Shown here in pieces: positions 22,537 through 33,724 of a stretch of 64,000 nucleotides of DNA; position 1 is the first letter of the stretch, and every line of letters begins with the position of its first letter. The notes below the pieces were generated by a model. It ran no database searches. It worked only from the letters and a program-made list of their open reading frames with translations, and was not told the DNA's origin. The translations under genes and the position numbers were made by a program. The stretch is from Paguma larvata (taxonomy: Eukaryota > Chordata > Mammalia > Carnivora > Viverridae), in assembly GCA_030068075.1 (NCBI GenBank), contig CM057832.1, positions 77,790,002 to 77,854,001 of the forward strand, written 5' to 3'.

Positions 22537-22785
22537 ATTTTCTTTTCTTAAAATTTTATTTATTTATTGAGAAAGAGAGAGAGGAATGGAGAGACAGAGC
22601 GCACACATGTGGAGAGGCAGAGGGAGAGAGAGAGAGAGAGGTGAGAGAGAGAGAATGAATCCCAAGCAGGCTCTGTGCTGTCAGTGCAGAGCCCAATGCA
22701 GGGCTTGATCTTACAACCCTGAGATCATGACCTCAACTGAAATCAAGAATAGATTGCTTAACCTACTGAGCCATCCAGGCACAAC
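22537..22785 (-). mobile_element. CAN-SINE, second of a tandem pair
   Basis: Reverse copy with GAATCCCAAGCAGGCTCTG and head complement GAGCCATCCAGGCAC. Its GA-rich segment is longer than usual and carries GCGCACACATGTGG. Confidence 0.9.
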
Positions 22786-22787
22786 AA

Positions 22788-22878
22788 GTCTAAAAACTTT
22801 TGACCAACCCCTAGAGTCCAAGGCTTTTCCCCCATGTTTTCTTCCAAAGGTTTATAGTTTTGTATTTTACTTTTAACT
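22788..22878 (-). mobile_element. Inverted L1 ORF2 piece
   Basis: CCATGTTTTCTTCCAAAGG and TTTATAGTTTTGTATTTTAC are antisense to the L1 ORF2 region that normally follows the point where the sense fragment stops at 22262. Sense L1 resumes at 22881. So an internal segment of this L1 is inverted. Confidence 0.7.
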
Positions 22879-22880
22879 AT

Positions 22881-23198
22881 TTAAAAATCATACATCTGAT
22901 AAAAGAGGCATATCCAGACTTTGTAATGAACTCCCAAAATTCAGCAATAATAGAAAACAAACAAATCAATTAGAAGATGGGCAAGAGACATGAAGAGACA
23001 TTTTACCAAAGAGGGTAAGCAAATGACAAATTAAACACATGAAGTAAAAATTAAGACATAATGAGATGTTACTCCACATCTATTAAAAGTGCCGAAATAA
23101 AAAATACAACACCAAATTCTGGCAAGGATGCTAACGACCTGGGTCTCCATTAGACTGCTGATGGGTGTGAAATGGTATAGCCACTCTGGAGATGGTTT
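22881..23198 (+). mobile_element. Old L1 ORF2 fragment, sense, continued
   Basis: AAATCATACATCTGATAAAAG, AGAAGATGGGCAAGAGACATG, ACATAATGAGATGTTACTCC and GGTATAGCCACTCTGGAG match ORF2 toward its 3' end. About 130 bp of expected ORF2 upstream of it is missing. It continues at 23430 after a SINE. Confidence 0.85.
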
Positions 23199-23209
23199 GG
23201 GATTTTCTT

Positions 23210-23418
23210 TCTTTTTATTAAAATGTTAATGTTTATTTATTTATTTTTGAGAGCAAGCACAAGTAGGGGAAGGAGCAGAGTGAGGGGGAGACACAGAATC
23301 TGAAGCAGGCTCCAAGCTGATAGCTTGGAGCCTGATGTGAGGCTCGAACCCACGGTCTGTGAGATTATGACCTGAGCCAAAGTCAGACACTTAACTGACT
23401 GAGCCACCCAGGTGCCCC
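23210..23418 (-). mobile_element. CAN-SINE inside L1 ORF2
   Basis: Reverse copy in the old L1. A perfect 11-bp duplication GGGATTTTCTT at 23199-23209 and 23419-23429 restores L1 continuity when the SINE is removed. The body contains a local change, CAAGCTGATAGCTTGGAG. Confidence 0.95.
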
Positions 23419-23429
23419 GGGATTTTCTT

Positions 23430-23630
23430 AAATAGGTGAAATCTCCTCTTACCATACAATCTAATAATCATATAGATACGTATTTATTCCTGGTGAATGA
23501 AAACTTTTATCCACAAAAAAAATCAATATACAATGATTATAGCAGGTTTATTTGAAATAGTCCCAAACTAGAAACAAACAAAATGTCCTACAATAGATGA
23601 ATGGATAAACAAACTGAATAAAAGACTGAC
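23430..23630 (+). mobile_element. Old L1 ORF2 fragment, end
   Basis: Continues the L1 with TAGCAGGTTTATTTGAAATAG and AATGTCCTACAATAGATGAATGG, then stops at the Tigger sequence. The L1 3'UTR is absent. Confidence 0.75.
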
Positions 23631-23639
23631 TTCCTGAAA

Positions 23640-25056
23640 CTCCTATTCATGTTGATATTTTGACCCCTTTCGTTGAGTCACAAATGTTCTTCTTAATGTC
23701 ATCTAGAATGGTGAATCCTATCTAGAAGGTCTTCAATTTAATTTGACCAGATCCACCAGAGGAATCATTATCTATGGCAGCTATAGCTTTTCGAAATAGA
23801 TTTCTTAAATAAAATGGCTAAAAAGTCAAAATGACTCCTTGATCCATGGGCTACAGAATGGGTGTCGTATTAGCAAGCAGGAGAACAACATTAGTTTCGT
23901 TATCCATCTACATCAGAGCTCTTGGCTGATCCAGGTACATTGTCCATGAGCAGTAATATTTTGAAAGGAATCTTTTTTCTGAGCAGTAGTTCTCAATAGT
24001 GGGCTTGAAATATTCAGTAAACCATGTTGTAAACAGATGTGCTGTCATCCAGGTTTTGTTGTTTCAGTTATAGAGCACAGGCCGAGTAAATGTAGTACAA
24101 TTCTTAAAGGGCCTAGAATCTTCAGAATGGTAAATTGGCATTGGCTTCAACTTAAAGTCACCAGCTACATTAGCCTCTAGCAAGAGAGTCTGCCTGTCCT
24201 TTGTAGCTTCCAAATCTGACATTGACTTCTCCTCTCTAGCTGTGAAAGTCCTAGAGGGCATCTTCTTCCAATAGAAGGCTCTTTTATCCACACAGAAAAG
24301 TTATTGTTTAGTGTAGCCACCTTCATTAATTATCCCAGCTAAATTCTCTGGAGAACTTGCTGCAGCTTCTCCACCAGCACTTGCTGCCTCACCTTGTACT
24401 TTTATGTCATGGAGATGGCTTCCTTCCTTAAACCTCATGAACCAACCCCTGCCAGCTTCAGACTTTTCTTCTGCAGCTCCCTCACCTGTCCCAGCCTTCT
24501 GAGAGTTGAAGAGAGCTAGGGTCTTGCTCTAGATTAGGCTTTGGCTCAAGGGAATGTTTGATCTATCCAGACTGCTAACACTGCGTATCAGTGATAAGGT
24601 TGCTTTGGCTTTCTTACCATTCTATGTGTTTATTGAAGTGGCACTTTTAATTTCTTTCCAGAACTGTTTTTGTTTTTGTTTTTGTTTTGCATTAACAACT
24701 TGACTAACTGGCGCAAGAGGCCAGACTTTCTGTGTATTCTGGGTTTAGATATGCCTTCCTCACTAATCTTAATCATTTCCAGCTTTTGTTTTACTTTTTA
24801 CTTATTTACTTATTTTTAAATGTTTACTTGTTTTTGAGAGAGAGAGAGAGAGTATGAGCAGGGGAGAGGCAGGGAGAGAGAAGACAGAGAATCCGAAGTA
24901 AGCTCTGTGTTGACAGCAGAGAGCCTGACGCAGGACTCAAACCCACAAACCGTGAGATCATGACCTGTGTCGAAGTCAGTTGCTTAGCCGAATGAGACAC
25001 CCAGTCTCCCCTCTAGCTTTTGTTTTAAAGCGAGAGACATGTGGCTGAGAGGCCAT
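23640..25056 (-). pseudogene. Broken Tigger1 transposase
   Basis: The likely start codon is at 25056-25054, followed by MASQPHVSRFKTKA, matching the N-terminal pogo-type DNA-binding region. A SINE cuts the frame within the first 20 codons. Further in, an open segment at 24291-24064 reads FYWKKMPSRTFTAREEKS and then LLLEANVAGDFKLKPM, the part of the DDE nuclease domain around the first catalytic aspartate. Beyond it stops and frameshifts accumulate, and the C-terminal end is missing. It cannot encode a working enzyme. The related gene family includes domesticated CENPB- and JRK-like proteins, but nothing suggests domestication here. Confidence 0.85.
24794..25012 (-). mobile_element. CAN-SINE inside the Tigger1 transposase
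   Basis: Reverse copy flanked by AGCTTTTGTTTTA at 24781-24793 and 25015-25027 (13 bp, identical). Tigger sequence is continuous across it once one copy is removed. The head complement is diverged (GAGACACCCAGTCTCCCC). Confidence 0.92.
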
Positions 25057-25478
25057 TGGGGGTTACTAATTGGCCTAATTTCAATATTGTTGGGTCTCAG
25101 GGAATACGAAGGCATGAAGAGAGGGAGAAAGATGGGAAAATGACTGGTGAATGGAGAAGTTAGAACACACAACATTTATCAGTTAAGTTTGCTGCCTTAT
25201 ATGAGTGTGGTTAGTAGTGCCCCCAGACCATCACAATAGTACCATCAAAAATCACTGATCACAGATCATCATGACAAATATAATAATAATGAAAAGGTTG
25301 GAAATATTGTGAGAATTACCAAAATGTGACTCAGACACAAAGTGAGCAAAAGCTGTTGGAAAAATGATGCCGATAGACTTGCTTGACACAGGGCTGCCAC
25401 AGACTTTCAGTTTGTAAAAAAACGCAGTATCTGTGAAGTGCAGTAAAGCAAAGTGCAGTAAAATGAGGGATGCCTGTA

Positions 25479-26105
25479 TTTGTTTTTTGGGGATGGGTGG
25501 GAGGAGTTTTGACACCTTGATGGTCCTGTAGCCAATTTTTTGGTTCTAAAGCACGAGCGATACAGATGTCTTATTTTATTTATAAATCTAAGTTATGGGG
25601 AGGACATGCTTCTTCAGTCCAGTATCTCCCCCTTTTCAGAAGATTGCCTCAGAAGTGATACTTGATTATGCAAAATACAACCCACTTAAAAATGGGAGTA
25701 CCTTATGACTTGTTTATTTTTTCTCTTATCTTATGTGGTGACCTCTGTCATGCTAACTAACTGTCACACTATTTGTATAGATGGTGTGACATGGTTATTA
25801 TTGACATAAAACTAATGATGAGTTGGACGCACATCATTAAGTTCCTTATTTCAAAGAGGATGTTAAAATTATGCATTTTGTAACTCATAAACTTTAAATT
25901 GAACTCTTCATTATAAATATTAATGGAGATGATCAAAAGTATGATAATACACAATTGGGCAATAATCACATATGCTGCTGCATATTTGTTTTTAAATTTC
26001 TATTGGAAAATAGTTTAGTTTTATCTATTACTAAACTGTTTTTAGCTACCAGGGTTAAACATTGTATATGTATTTTTAATTGAATCTTGACATTTCTTTG
26101 AGGGG
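25479..26105. other. No recognised feature
   Basis: AT-rich sequence without a named repeat. Confidence 0.5.
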
Positions 26106-26195
26106 ATGATTATGTTATCCTCTTACCAACATGGAAACCGTGGCTGAGAGAAGTTAAGTAACTTACTCAAGGATGGACATAAAAAACTTGGTGTG
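26106..26195 (-). mobile_element. MIR relic
   Basis: CATGGAAACCGTGGCTGAGAG then AAGTTAAGTAACTTACTCAAGG is the reverse MIR core (GAGGAAACTGAGGC..., GGTTAAGTAACTTGCC). Confidence 0.6.
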
Positions 26196-26200
26196 ATGCA

Positions 26201-26338
26201 GGGGCACCTGGCTGGCTCAGTCAGGAGAGCACGTGACTCTTGACGTCTGAGTCGCAAGTTCAAGCCCCATGTAAGGTGTGGAGCTTGCTAAAACGAAAAC
26301 AAAAACAAAAACAAAACAAAACCCCCAAACCAATAAGA
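26201..26338 (+). mobile_element. Short CAN-SINE subtype
   Basis: GGGGCACCTGGCTGGCTCAG, GAGCACGTGACTCTTGACG and CAAGCCCCATGTAAGGTGTG, then an (AAAAC)n tail (26291-26322). Same short subfamily as 4008-4136. AAAACTTGG upstream and AAAATCTTGG downstream may be a decayed target duplication. Confidence 0.82.
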
Positions 26339-26339
26339 C

Positions 26340-27167
26340 AAAATCTTGGCAGTTGAAACCCAGTTGGTCTGACAACGAAAACCTTGTTTATATAGTTTAT
26401 GGGCATGTGATGTGCAAGTTCACAGCATTATTTTCAACTGGGGCTGAGATGAATTTTAGAGGTGAGATTTTTCATTTCCTCATCCTCCTTTTTTGGTGAG
26501 CTTTTAGCCTTGCTTCTGAGACTGATAAAAAGAGTCCACTTACAGCAATTCTAGCCTCATCTACCTTGCTGGCCTTTAGCTTCCCTGGGGCTGAGTGGTA
26601 ATTGCTTTTACATACCTCATCTTATTGTTTTGCTTTGCTTGAGACAACAGAATTTATAAACACAATTGTTTTACAGTCACTTAAGTACAGGCAATCTTCT
26701 CTTTGCTTTCCAAGTATTAGAAAAACTTGGGTTTTTCTTAAAATTAGTGTCTTAAAAATTCACAACTTTTAACCCTGTTGCATTAAATGGAATGGTGCTC
26801 CCAATTTAATGTCTTCTATTTTATTTATTATATGCAGAATACATGTTGATGGCATAAAAGTATGCAAGCAATGATAATTTTTGCCACTAGTAAGAAGCTT
26901 TGGGATAAACACAGATATTACGTATTACCCTTGAGTTTCATTAATTTATTCCCAACATACAATTCTCGCTTAAAGACATCATGAGCTCTATATTTGGAAA
27001 ATTAAGTGTGAGTGATACCTCAGATATGCAAGAAGTTATTTATTCGCTAAAATTTATTTTTTATGTTTGTTTGAGAGCCTTTGGGAAGAGTAACCAAAGT
27101 GTTTCCTCAATATACCTGGGAGCCAGTCTAGGATGGACACACGGCCAAATAGATCTGAGTAATGCTA
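26340..27167. other. No recognised feature
   Basis: No repeat family or coding frame identified. Confidence 0.5.
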
Positions 27168-27180
27168 ATGTTTACCTTTT

Positions 27181-27384
27181 TTCTTTTTTTGAGAGAGCCA
27201 GTAAGCTCACACACCTGCGTGTGGGAGGGGCACAGAGAGACAAGGGGAGGGAGAGAGTCTTAAGCAGGTTCTACAGTCAGCACAGAGGCCAATGTGGGGC
27301 TGGATCTCACAACCATGAGATCGTGACCTGAGCTGGGTCAAGAGTTGGACACTTAACCAACTGAGCCATCCAAGTACCTCACTC
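27181..27384 (-). mobile_element. CAN-SINE, diverged
   Basis: Reverse copy with unusual insert GTAAGCTCACACACCTGCG and a diverged head. A 13-bp perfect duplication ATGTTTACCTTTT is at 27168-27180 and 27385-27397. Confidence 0.92.
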
Positions 27385-27397
27385 ATGTTTACCTTTT

Positions 27398-27995
27398 GAG
27401 AATTAATGTAGTCAAAATTATTTCAGTCTCTTTGATGCTTACAAAAGAGGTGGAAGAGATCTCATGAACAAGCATTACAAACTAGTAGTCTTCACCTTTG
27501 CCGAGGTGCTGCTGCTAGGTGAGGGCTTTTCAGCGTGTCAAGGGTGATTCTGAGTCTCGAGGGGCTGAAGGTACACAAATAGCACCAGAAGCTATTCTCA
27601 GTGAAAAGTGAGCAAAAATAAAGGTATGGGAAGAGCTCATTTTTCCTCATTGATTTTTCTGAAGTTTGGATCATGTTCATCTTTTACCAGAAGCTATTTT
27701 GCCTTTATTTCATTTTTAGGTGGCTCAGCATTTGAACATATTAGAGCATCACTTTGCATTCTATGTGGTTCAGTGAGCAGACATTGTTTTATGTAAAGCA
27801 GGAGCTAGTAGAAGATTCTTTGCTACAGGGGTTTCCAAATATCCTGCATCTGAAGATGCTCTCAAGCTCCTGGATCTGTTAATTGTCCTAAAAAATCACC
27901 ACCACAACCACCATCTACTCAACAGAGTCCTTCAGTTCTATCTGCCCTCCTCCAAAACACAGTTTCAACCAACTATCCTATAGTCCTTTAGAATC
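27398..27995. other. No recognised feature
   Basis: No repeat family or coding frame identified. Confidence 0.5.
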
Positions 27996-28013
27996 AAGAA
28001 TGAGGTGTGGTGG

Positions 28014-28220
28014 GGGTGCCTGGGTAGCTCAGTCGGTTGAACATCCGACTTCGGCTCGGGTCATGATCTCACTCATGGGTTCAGGCCCCGCGTCAGGCTC
28101 TGTGCTGACAGTTCAGAGCCTTGAGCCTGCTTCAGATTCTGTCTCCCTCTCTCTCTGCCCTTCCCCTGCTCATGCTCTGTCTCTCTCTCTCTCAAAATAA
28201 ATAAATGCAAAAAAAAAAAA
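28014..28220 (+). mobile_element. CAN-SINE, relatively young
   Basis: Forward copy near consensus with a pure A-tail of about 14. A perfect 18-bp duplication AAGAATGAGGTGTGGTGG is at 27996-28013 and 28221-28238. Retained CpGs in ACTTCGGCTCGGG also suggest youth. Confidence 0.95.
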
Positions 28221-28238
28221 AAGAATGAGGTGTGGTGG

Positions 28239-29557
28239 CTTCTAATAATAAAATGCAAACAGGTAATTATAGAAGAATTACATTCTAATGCAAAAATTAT
28301 GTCTTAATGCATTGAAATTGCTGTAACTTTGGGGGTAAGGTATAATTTTTTTTCAGGCTGCCTTTCTGGGGAAATGGGGTAGTTTCAAAACAAGCTACTT
28401 AAAAAAAAAGAAGTTATTTAAAAACTAGCATAAGTTTAAATACTCTGTAATAGGAAGGAAAAATTGAGGAAACCTTCTAAATGTGGATCCTGGCTTGTAA
28501 TTAGAATTCCCCAGGAATGGTGAAGCAGTTGTGGATGTCTGAGAAAATGAACAGGAGTGATTATAGGCAGATGAATGATCCACAGAAAAATTTCAGAAAG
28601 CCACACATTGCCGTGCGGTCCCAGAGTCCCCAGGAAAACTCCCAGACATGACGATTTTGAAGAGGAGATAAATGTCCCTCAATACATTTTTTTTGATGAG
28701 TAATAAAAAGAAAACAAAATTTTCTTCCTTTTTTATTGCCAATCAGTGCAAAGCCTGCTAAATGGAAACTACTGGTCTAGAAAATAAAGGAATTAGAGTT
28801 GGCAGTGAGATGTAATTTTTCCATGAAGCTCTTTGGAATCCAGAATTGACACAGTGGAATGTCAGCTATTGTTTATGACTGTACATAGCTGTGACAGCAT
28901 ATAAATAATGAATGCTTGCTTCATCTATCCAAGAGCCTGGGATGCTGGGATGACCTTAAAAACATTGCCTCCTTCTCACTGACAGCTATGTGAGGAGTCT
29001 TCTGAACGATCAAGGTGGAAACCAACATTCCTCCCACTGGAACACCATGTTCATGCCATCGGCTACAAGAAAACTAGGGGACGGTTGTGTTCTGATGTAT
29101 TTGGAAGTTTAATTAAAATTCTCAGATGAGAACAAGAGAAAATAAGTAGGGATACTATTTACCAGCGATATTATCCCTACACTTGAGAGTATGTAACTGT
29201 GTGAAAGTATCAGCCAGGCTCCAAAGAGAAAGTGCTTTGAGTACTTCTTGAGATTTAGTGCCAGGTTGAGAAGGTGGTCTGTCTGTGGGTGGTTTAAGTG
29301 CCATTTGTGAACAGGAGGGGGCATCTGCTGGGAGGTCATATTCTGACCCCTGGCTCCCACTGCCATGAGTACAGTTTGTCTTGCCTACCTGTGGGCATCT
29401 TTTTTGCCACCTGCCAGGTAACTGGGCATCAGCTGGCACCTTTCATGATGTCTAGATCCTGCCATGCCTGTGATTTGAGGTTCTTACATTTTGCATCTCT
29501 TTCATCTCAAACTTGAGTCTTTTCTGGTTCGCATCTTGGCCTTTAGAAAGCCTGAGA
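28239..29557. other. No recognised feature
   Basis: 1.3 kb without a young insertion. Overlapping short frames near 29109-29516 have no recognisable domain. Confidence 0.45.
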
Positions 29558-29750
29558 TGAGGTGCCTGGGGGCTCAGTAAGTTGAATGTCCGACTTTGGC
29601 TCAGGTCATGATCTCATAGCTCATGGGTTTGAGCTATCTGTGCTGATAGCTCAGAGCCTGGAACCTGTTTCAGATTCTGTGTCTCTGTCTCTCTTTCTGC
29701 CCTTCTTCCCATCCTCTCTCTCACAAAAATACATAAACATTAAAAAAATT
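29558..29750 (+). mobile_element. CAN-SINE, internally deleted
   Basis: GGTGCCTGGGGGCTCAG head, then GAGCTATCTGTGCTGATAGC where the CCCCGCGTCGGGCTCTG segment should be, so the junction is deleted. Tail is ACATAAACATTAAAAAAATT. Confidence 0.88.
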
Positions 29751-30526
29751 GGAAAACAAAGAAACCCCAAGAAACTTCACCTGCCTTCTCTGTACCACCT
29801 GAGAGTATTTAGTCCCTCTCCCATGGGTCCACCCACAAGTTCTGTTTTGATCACCTAAGCACCATGTCCCTGCACTCCCAGGCTCCCTTGAGGCAGCTTA
29901 CACTCTTTCCAGGATATTCCCTGGAAAGGCAGGCCCAGCTGACTTTCCCTGTTATTCTGCCAAGCCTCCTTGGGGGTCCTATTATTTCACTTTGTGCAAC
30001 CAAGGCCCAGAGAAATAGGGTATTACAAACTGTATCAATGACCCATGCAGCATGTTAAACTGGGTCTTGCATCCTCCAAATCTTCCCTTCCTTCTCTACT
30101 TTATCACTTAATTTTATAAACTCTCTGAGCTCAGTCCTCTAATCTTGGTCTTTTTTCCAATTTGAAATATAACCTTCTTTCACCTTAGTGCCTAGCTCTG
30201 ACTAATCTAATGCACTTTGGCTTTTAGAGGATTATTTTCCCTCTGGATATAAAAAATGTTTTATTTGAAACTCAACACCAGACAATGACTTCTTTGTTAT
30301 AGGAGGTGTCTGCACTCCTTGTATCTAAGGAACTTAGCAGCATGCTAATGGCTCAGCCTTACTTATCCGTGGAAAGGATAACAACAAGTTCAAAGAAGAG
30401 AGGTGGGTGAGGAAATTTAATATCAAAAATATTCTCCTATGACATCTGTAGTTATAACTTATATAGAATTTATTATATTTATATAAATCATTATAGTTTA
30501 TGAAATGCTTTCATGTATGTCATCTT
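29751..30526. other. No recognised feature
   Basis: No repeat family or coding frame identified. Confidence 0.45.
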
Positions 30527-30715
30527 GAAGCAGTACAGAATAAAGGTTAGAAACCCAAATCTTGGACCTGGGATTTGATCATATTTCAGCCACTCAAGAG
30601 CACTGTGTTGTTGGATGAGCTAATTTAATTTTCTTCATCTGTAAAATAAAGATAAAGGGCATGGTAAGAGTATCATACTTGTAAGGCTATCAGCGTTGAG
30701 TAAGTCTTCATCTGA
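30527..30715 (+). mobile_element. MIR relic
   Basis: CAGTACAGAATAAAGGTTAG, CTTGGACCTGGGATTTGATC, GAGCTAATTTAATTTTCTTC and CATCTGTAAAATAAAG follow the forward MIR over nearly its whole length. Confidence 0.7.
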
Positions 30716-31507
30716 GAAAATAACTTCATATGAAGCCCGGTGCCCACTATTTATAGTTGGCATGACTTCTACTTCAAGAAATTGAAGAGTATAAATAAGG
30801 ACCACACTCTTGTTTTTAACGTCGGTATTAATCTCTTTGGCCTTTGCTTCTATCAGGTTTGTTCATCCTCCAACCTTAGTTGTGGATTTCCATCTCTTTG
30901 TCTAGAGCTGGGTGAAGAAAATGGAGGTCCTCCATTGCCAAAATATTTGGCATTCCACTTGTGCCACTATTGATATGGTCATTCCACTTGCCCCTCTGCT
31001 ACTGCTAGGCTAGGCAGGGCTTGGGGACTTTGTCAACTCATGCTGGGAACTTGTGAGCCCCAGTCCAGCTTGGCTACATGGGAGGCATGGGGCATGGGGC
31101 GGTTCCAGTTCTCATTAAGCCTACAACCATGCATATGTTTCTGCATCTTCTCTTTTTCACCCAGTGACACTCCTTTTCTTCTGTCCTCCTCTGGGACCAC
31201 TAACATGATCTCAAGAAGTTCACACTTTAGGAACCAAGGCTAGCAAGGGTGATTGATGTTGGAACATTTCTGCTTCTAGGGGACAACTACTGTGTATAAG
31301 CAAAGGTCTACTGCAGCAAAAACAAAGCAGATGTTAATATCATAGTAAATTATCCTGATATGCACTGAACACATGGAAGCAGTTATTACAGTTATTCCAC
31401 TTTGTGATGGAAGGATAAAAAATTTTGAATTATACTTTCATCACTTAGCCTAAATCCGGTGAAAGAGTTTTAGGAATAAACATTTTGATAATATTGAAAA
31501 CGAAGAA
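30716..31507. other. No recognised feature
   Basis: No repeat family or coding frame identified. Confidence 0.45.
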
Positions 31508-31717
31508 AGGGCACCAGGGTGGCTTCGTTGATTGAGCATCCAGCTACGGCTCAGGTCACGATCTCCTGGTTCGTGAGTACAAGTCCTGTATCAGGCTCTG
31601 TGCTGACAGCTCAGAGCCTGGAGCCTGCTTTGGATTCTCTCTCTCTCTCTCTCTGGCCCTCCTCTGCTCATGTTCTCTCTTGAAAATAAATAAACATTAA
31701 AACAAATTAAAAAAAAT
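31508..31717 (+). mobile_element. CAN-SINE
   Basis: GGGCACCAGGGTGGCTTCG head, CAGAGCCTGGAGCCTGCTTTGG body, (TC)n run and AATAAATAAACATTAAAAC tail. Only a weak duplication (GAAGAAAG / GAGGAAAG) is seen. Confidence 0.9.
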
Positions 31718-32017
31718 GAGGAAAGACACCAGACTTAATTGTAAAATATCTGTCAGGCTTGTAGAAAGAAGAAAAAGGAATCAGTCCAATACACAACATT
31801 TAAATGACTTTAGGAATTGTCCTAGTAATTGGAATGAAGTTGGAAATCTATAACTGGAGATTTATGATGATTAGAGATGGAAATGCAAATACATATACAA
31901 ACAAAAGTTGCAAGAAATCCTAAATTATATCTAGCAGTAGGGGAGAAATTCATAGCTGAGAGTTAAAACTCAGATCTATAAAAGAAAAATATGTATTAAA
32001 AGTTAAAAATAATTATG

Positions 32018-32132
32018 TACAGATTCAGAGGGATATGTGCACTCCAATGTTTATAGCAGCATTATCAACAATAGCCAAACGATGGAGAGAGCCCAAATGT
32101 CCATTGACTGATGAATGCATAAAGAAGATGTG

Positions 32133-32176
<44 letters not shown>

Positions 32177-32567
32177 TGGAATATTACTCGGCCATCAAAA
32201 AGAATAAACTCTTGCCATTTGCAATGACATGGATGGAGCTAAAATGTACTATGCTAAGTGAAATAAGTCATTCCAGAGAGAGACAAATACCATAGACAAA
32301 TACTGTCTATGTGGAATTTAAGAAACAAAAAAGACGAGCACATGGGAAGGGGGGGAAAGAAAGGGAAACGAACCATCTGAGATGCTTAATGATAGAGAAT
32401 AAACTGAGGGTGATGGAGATGGGCTAGATGGGTAATGGGTACTAAGCAGGGCACTTGCGATGAACACTGGGTGTTGTATGTAAGTGATTAATCGCTGAAT
32501 TCTATTCTGGAAACCAATATTGTACTGTGTTAACTAAAATTTAAATTAAAAAAGTAGTAAAAAATAA
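32018..32567 (+). mobile_element. Young L1 3' end, 5'-truncated
   Basis: It starts at TACAGATTCAGAGGGATATG and runs through ORF2 C-terminal sequence (ATGTTTATAGCAGCATTATC, GGAATATTACTCGGCCATC, GACATGGATGGAGCTAAAATG) and the carnivore 3'UTR (GAACACTGGGTGTTGTATG) to an A-rich end. A perfect 13-bp duplication AAAAATAATTATG at 32005-32017 and 32568-32580 brackets it. It inserted beside or into older L1-like DNA. The truncated ORF2 cannot encode an active protein. Confidence 0.95.
32135..32174. repeat. (AC)20 microsatellite inside L1
   Basis: Twenty uninterrupted AC units between GTGGT and GATGGAATATTACTCGG, where unexpanded L1 copies read about ATATACACAATGG. Confidence 0.98.
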
Positions 32568-32580
32568 AAAAATAATTATG

Positions 32581-33330
32581 ATATCTGATACCATAATCAA
32601 AGTCAAAAAAATTATGGATTTGGAAAAAGTATTGGTAATACAAAAGACAAAGAGTTTATATATAATTATACACAGAACACTTAAAACTTGAAAAAGGCCA
32701 GGAGGAAAATGAAAAAGTATGTGCTCAATAAATGCAGAAAAGTGGACATGGTATATCTGTTCATCAGCATCAGACTCACAAAATTGAACAAAGAAACATG
32801 GAAATGTAAAGTCCCATCTTGAGGAACATGCACATAAAAGAGTATATTCATATATCGACAATAGGATTTGTGACATCCTTCTGGAAAGAAGCATGACAAT
32901 GCCTATAAAAATAAAATAAAAAATGTAGATACCTATTGACCTAACAATTCCACTGATACAAATGCTTTCCATAGAAAAAAAGCCTACTCCAAAGGAAAAT
33001 ATATACAAGAATATTTATCACCTTGTTGTTCATAATAGTAAAATAAATTATTGCTAACTCACAGGAAAACTATGCATCTATTAAAAGGAAATGAACTAGA
33101 GCTATATCAGTGATCTCGGAAGGGTTTCCATGCAATATTGTTGACTAAGCAAAGAAATGCGTGTAATACAATCCAATTCTCATAAAACGGTAACAACTCT
33201 CTCATTTCAGTGATGGGTATAGGTGTATATTTGTGATTAGAGAAAGACACTGTTGATTTTAACATGGCCTACCTGGAGGGGAGGTGATAGGGTGGGGGGG
33301 AAAGGAAAGATACTGGAGGGAAAGCAAGGA
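32581..33330 (+). mobile_element. Old L1 ORF2/3'UTR remnant
   Basis: ACCTATTGACCTAACAATTCC, GAATATTTATCACCTTGTTG, ATGCATCTATTAAAAGGAAATG and ATGGCCTACCTGGAGGGGAG resemble the C-terminal ORF2 and 3' part of an old mammalian L1. A 155-codon open frame on the opposite strand (33008-32541) is an antisense artefact. Confidence 0.6.
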
Positions 33331-33724
33331 AAAAGTATCTAGACAAAAAGCAGATGTACAGTTTTCTGCAAAAAAATACACACACACACAGACACACACA
33401 CAGACAACACAGAAATTAAGGGAGAAAAAAGGATAAATTTAGTTCTGTGTATACTGACTTATATGAATGGCCCATTATATTCTGTCAAGTTTCAGTCTAC
33501 AGAATAAAATATATAGTTTACTATTTTTGTTAAAACAAGTAAATAATCACATATATGTGTATGTTTGTTTTTATGTGTGTGTGTGTGTATTCATGCACAC
33601 ACATTGTGCAAGGGAAAAGTACACACTAGACTTAATGTTGGAGCAAGCACAGGATTAGATCTTTATTGTTGCATTATGCATTGTTTGACTTCTTACATGC
33701 AGCTTGAATGAATTTAAAATTTTC

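Larger units (their letters stand above)
23635..25476 (-). mobile_element. Tigger1-type DNA transposon (pogo/TcMar-Tigger), 3'-truncated
   Basis: The right end, GTGCAGTAAAATGAGGGATG then CCTG, is the terminal inverted repeat of Tigger1 (CAGGCATACCTCGTTTTATT) in reverse, and it is followed by TA, the target of this superfamily. The upstream leader (TGATCACAGATCATCATG, AACGCAGTATCTGTGAAG) and coding region match Tigger1 as I recall it. The left end lacks the matching inverted repeat, so roughly the last 0.8 kb is missing. A SINE at 24794-25012 interrupts it. Such elements moved by a DDE transposase and are long extinct in mammals. Confidence 0.9.

Noticed and set aside
32541..33008. 155-codon open frame on the minus strand
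   Set aside because: It is antisense to an old L1 remnant and made of low-complexity hydrophobic residues, with no recognisable domain. An A-rich sense strand produces such frames.
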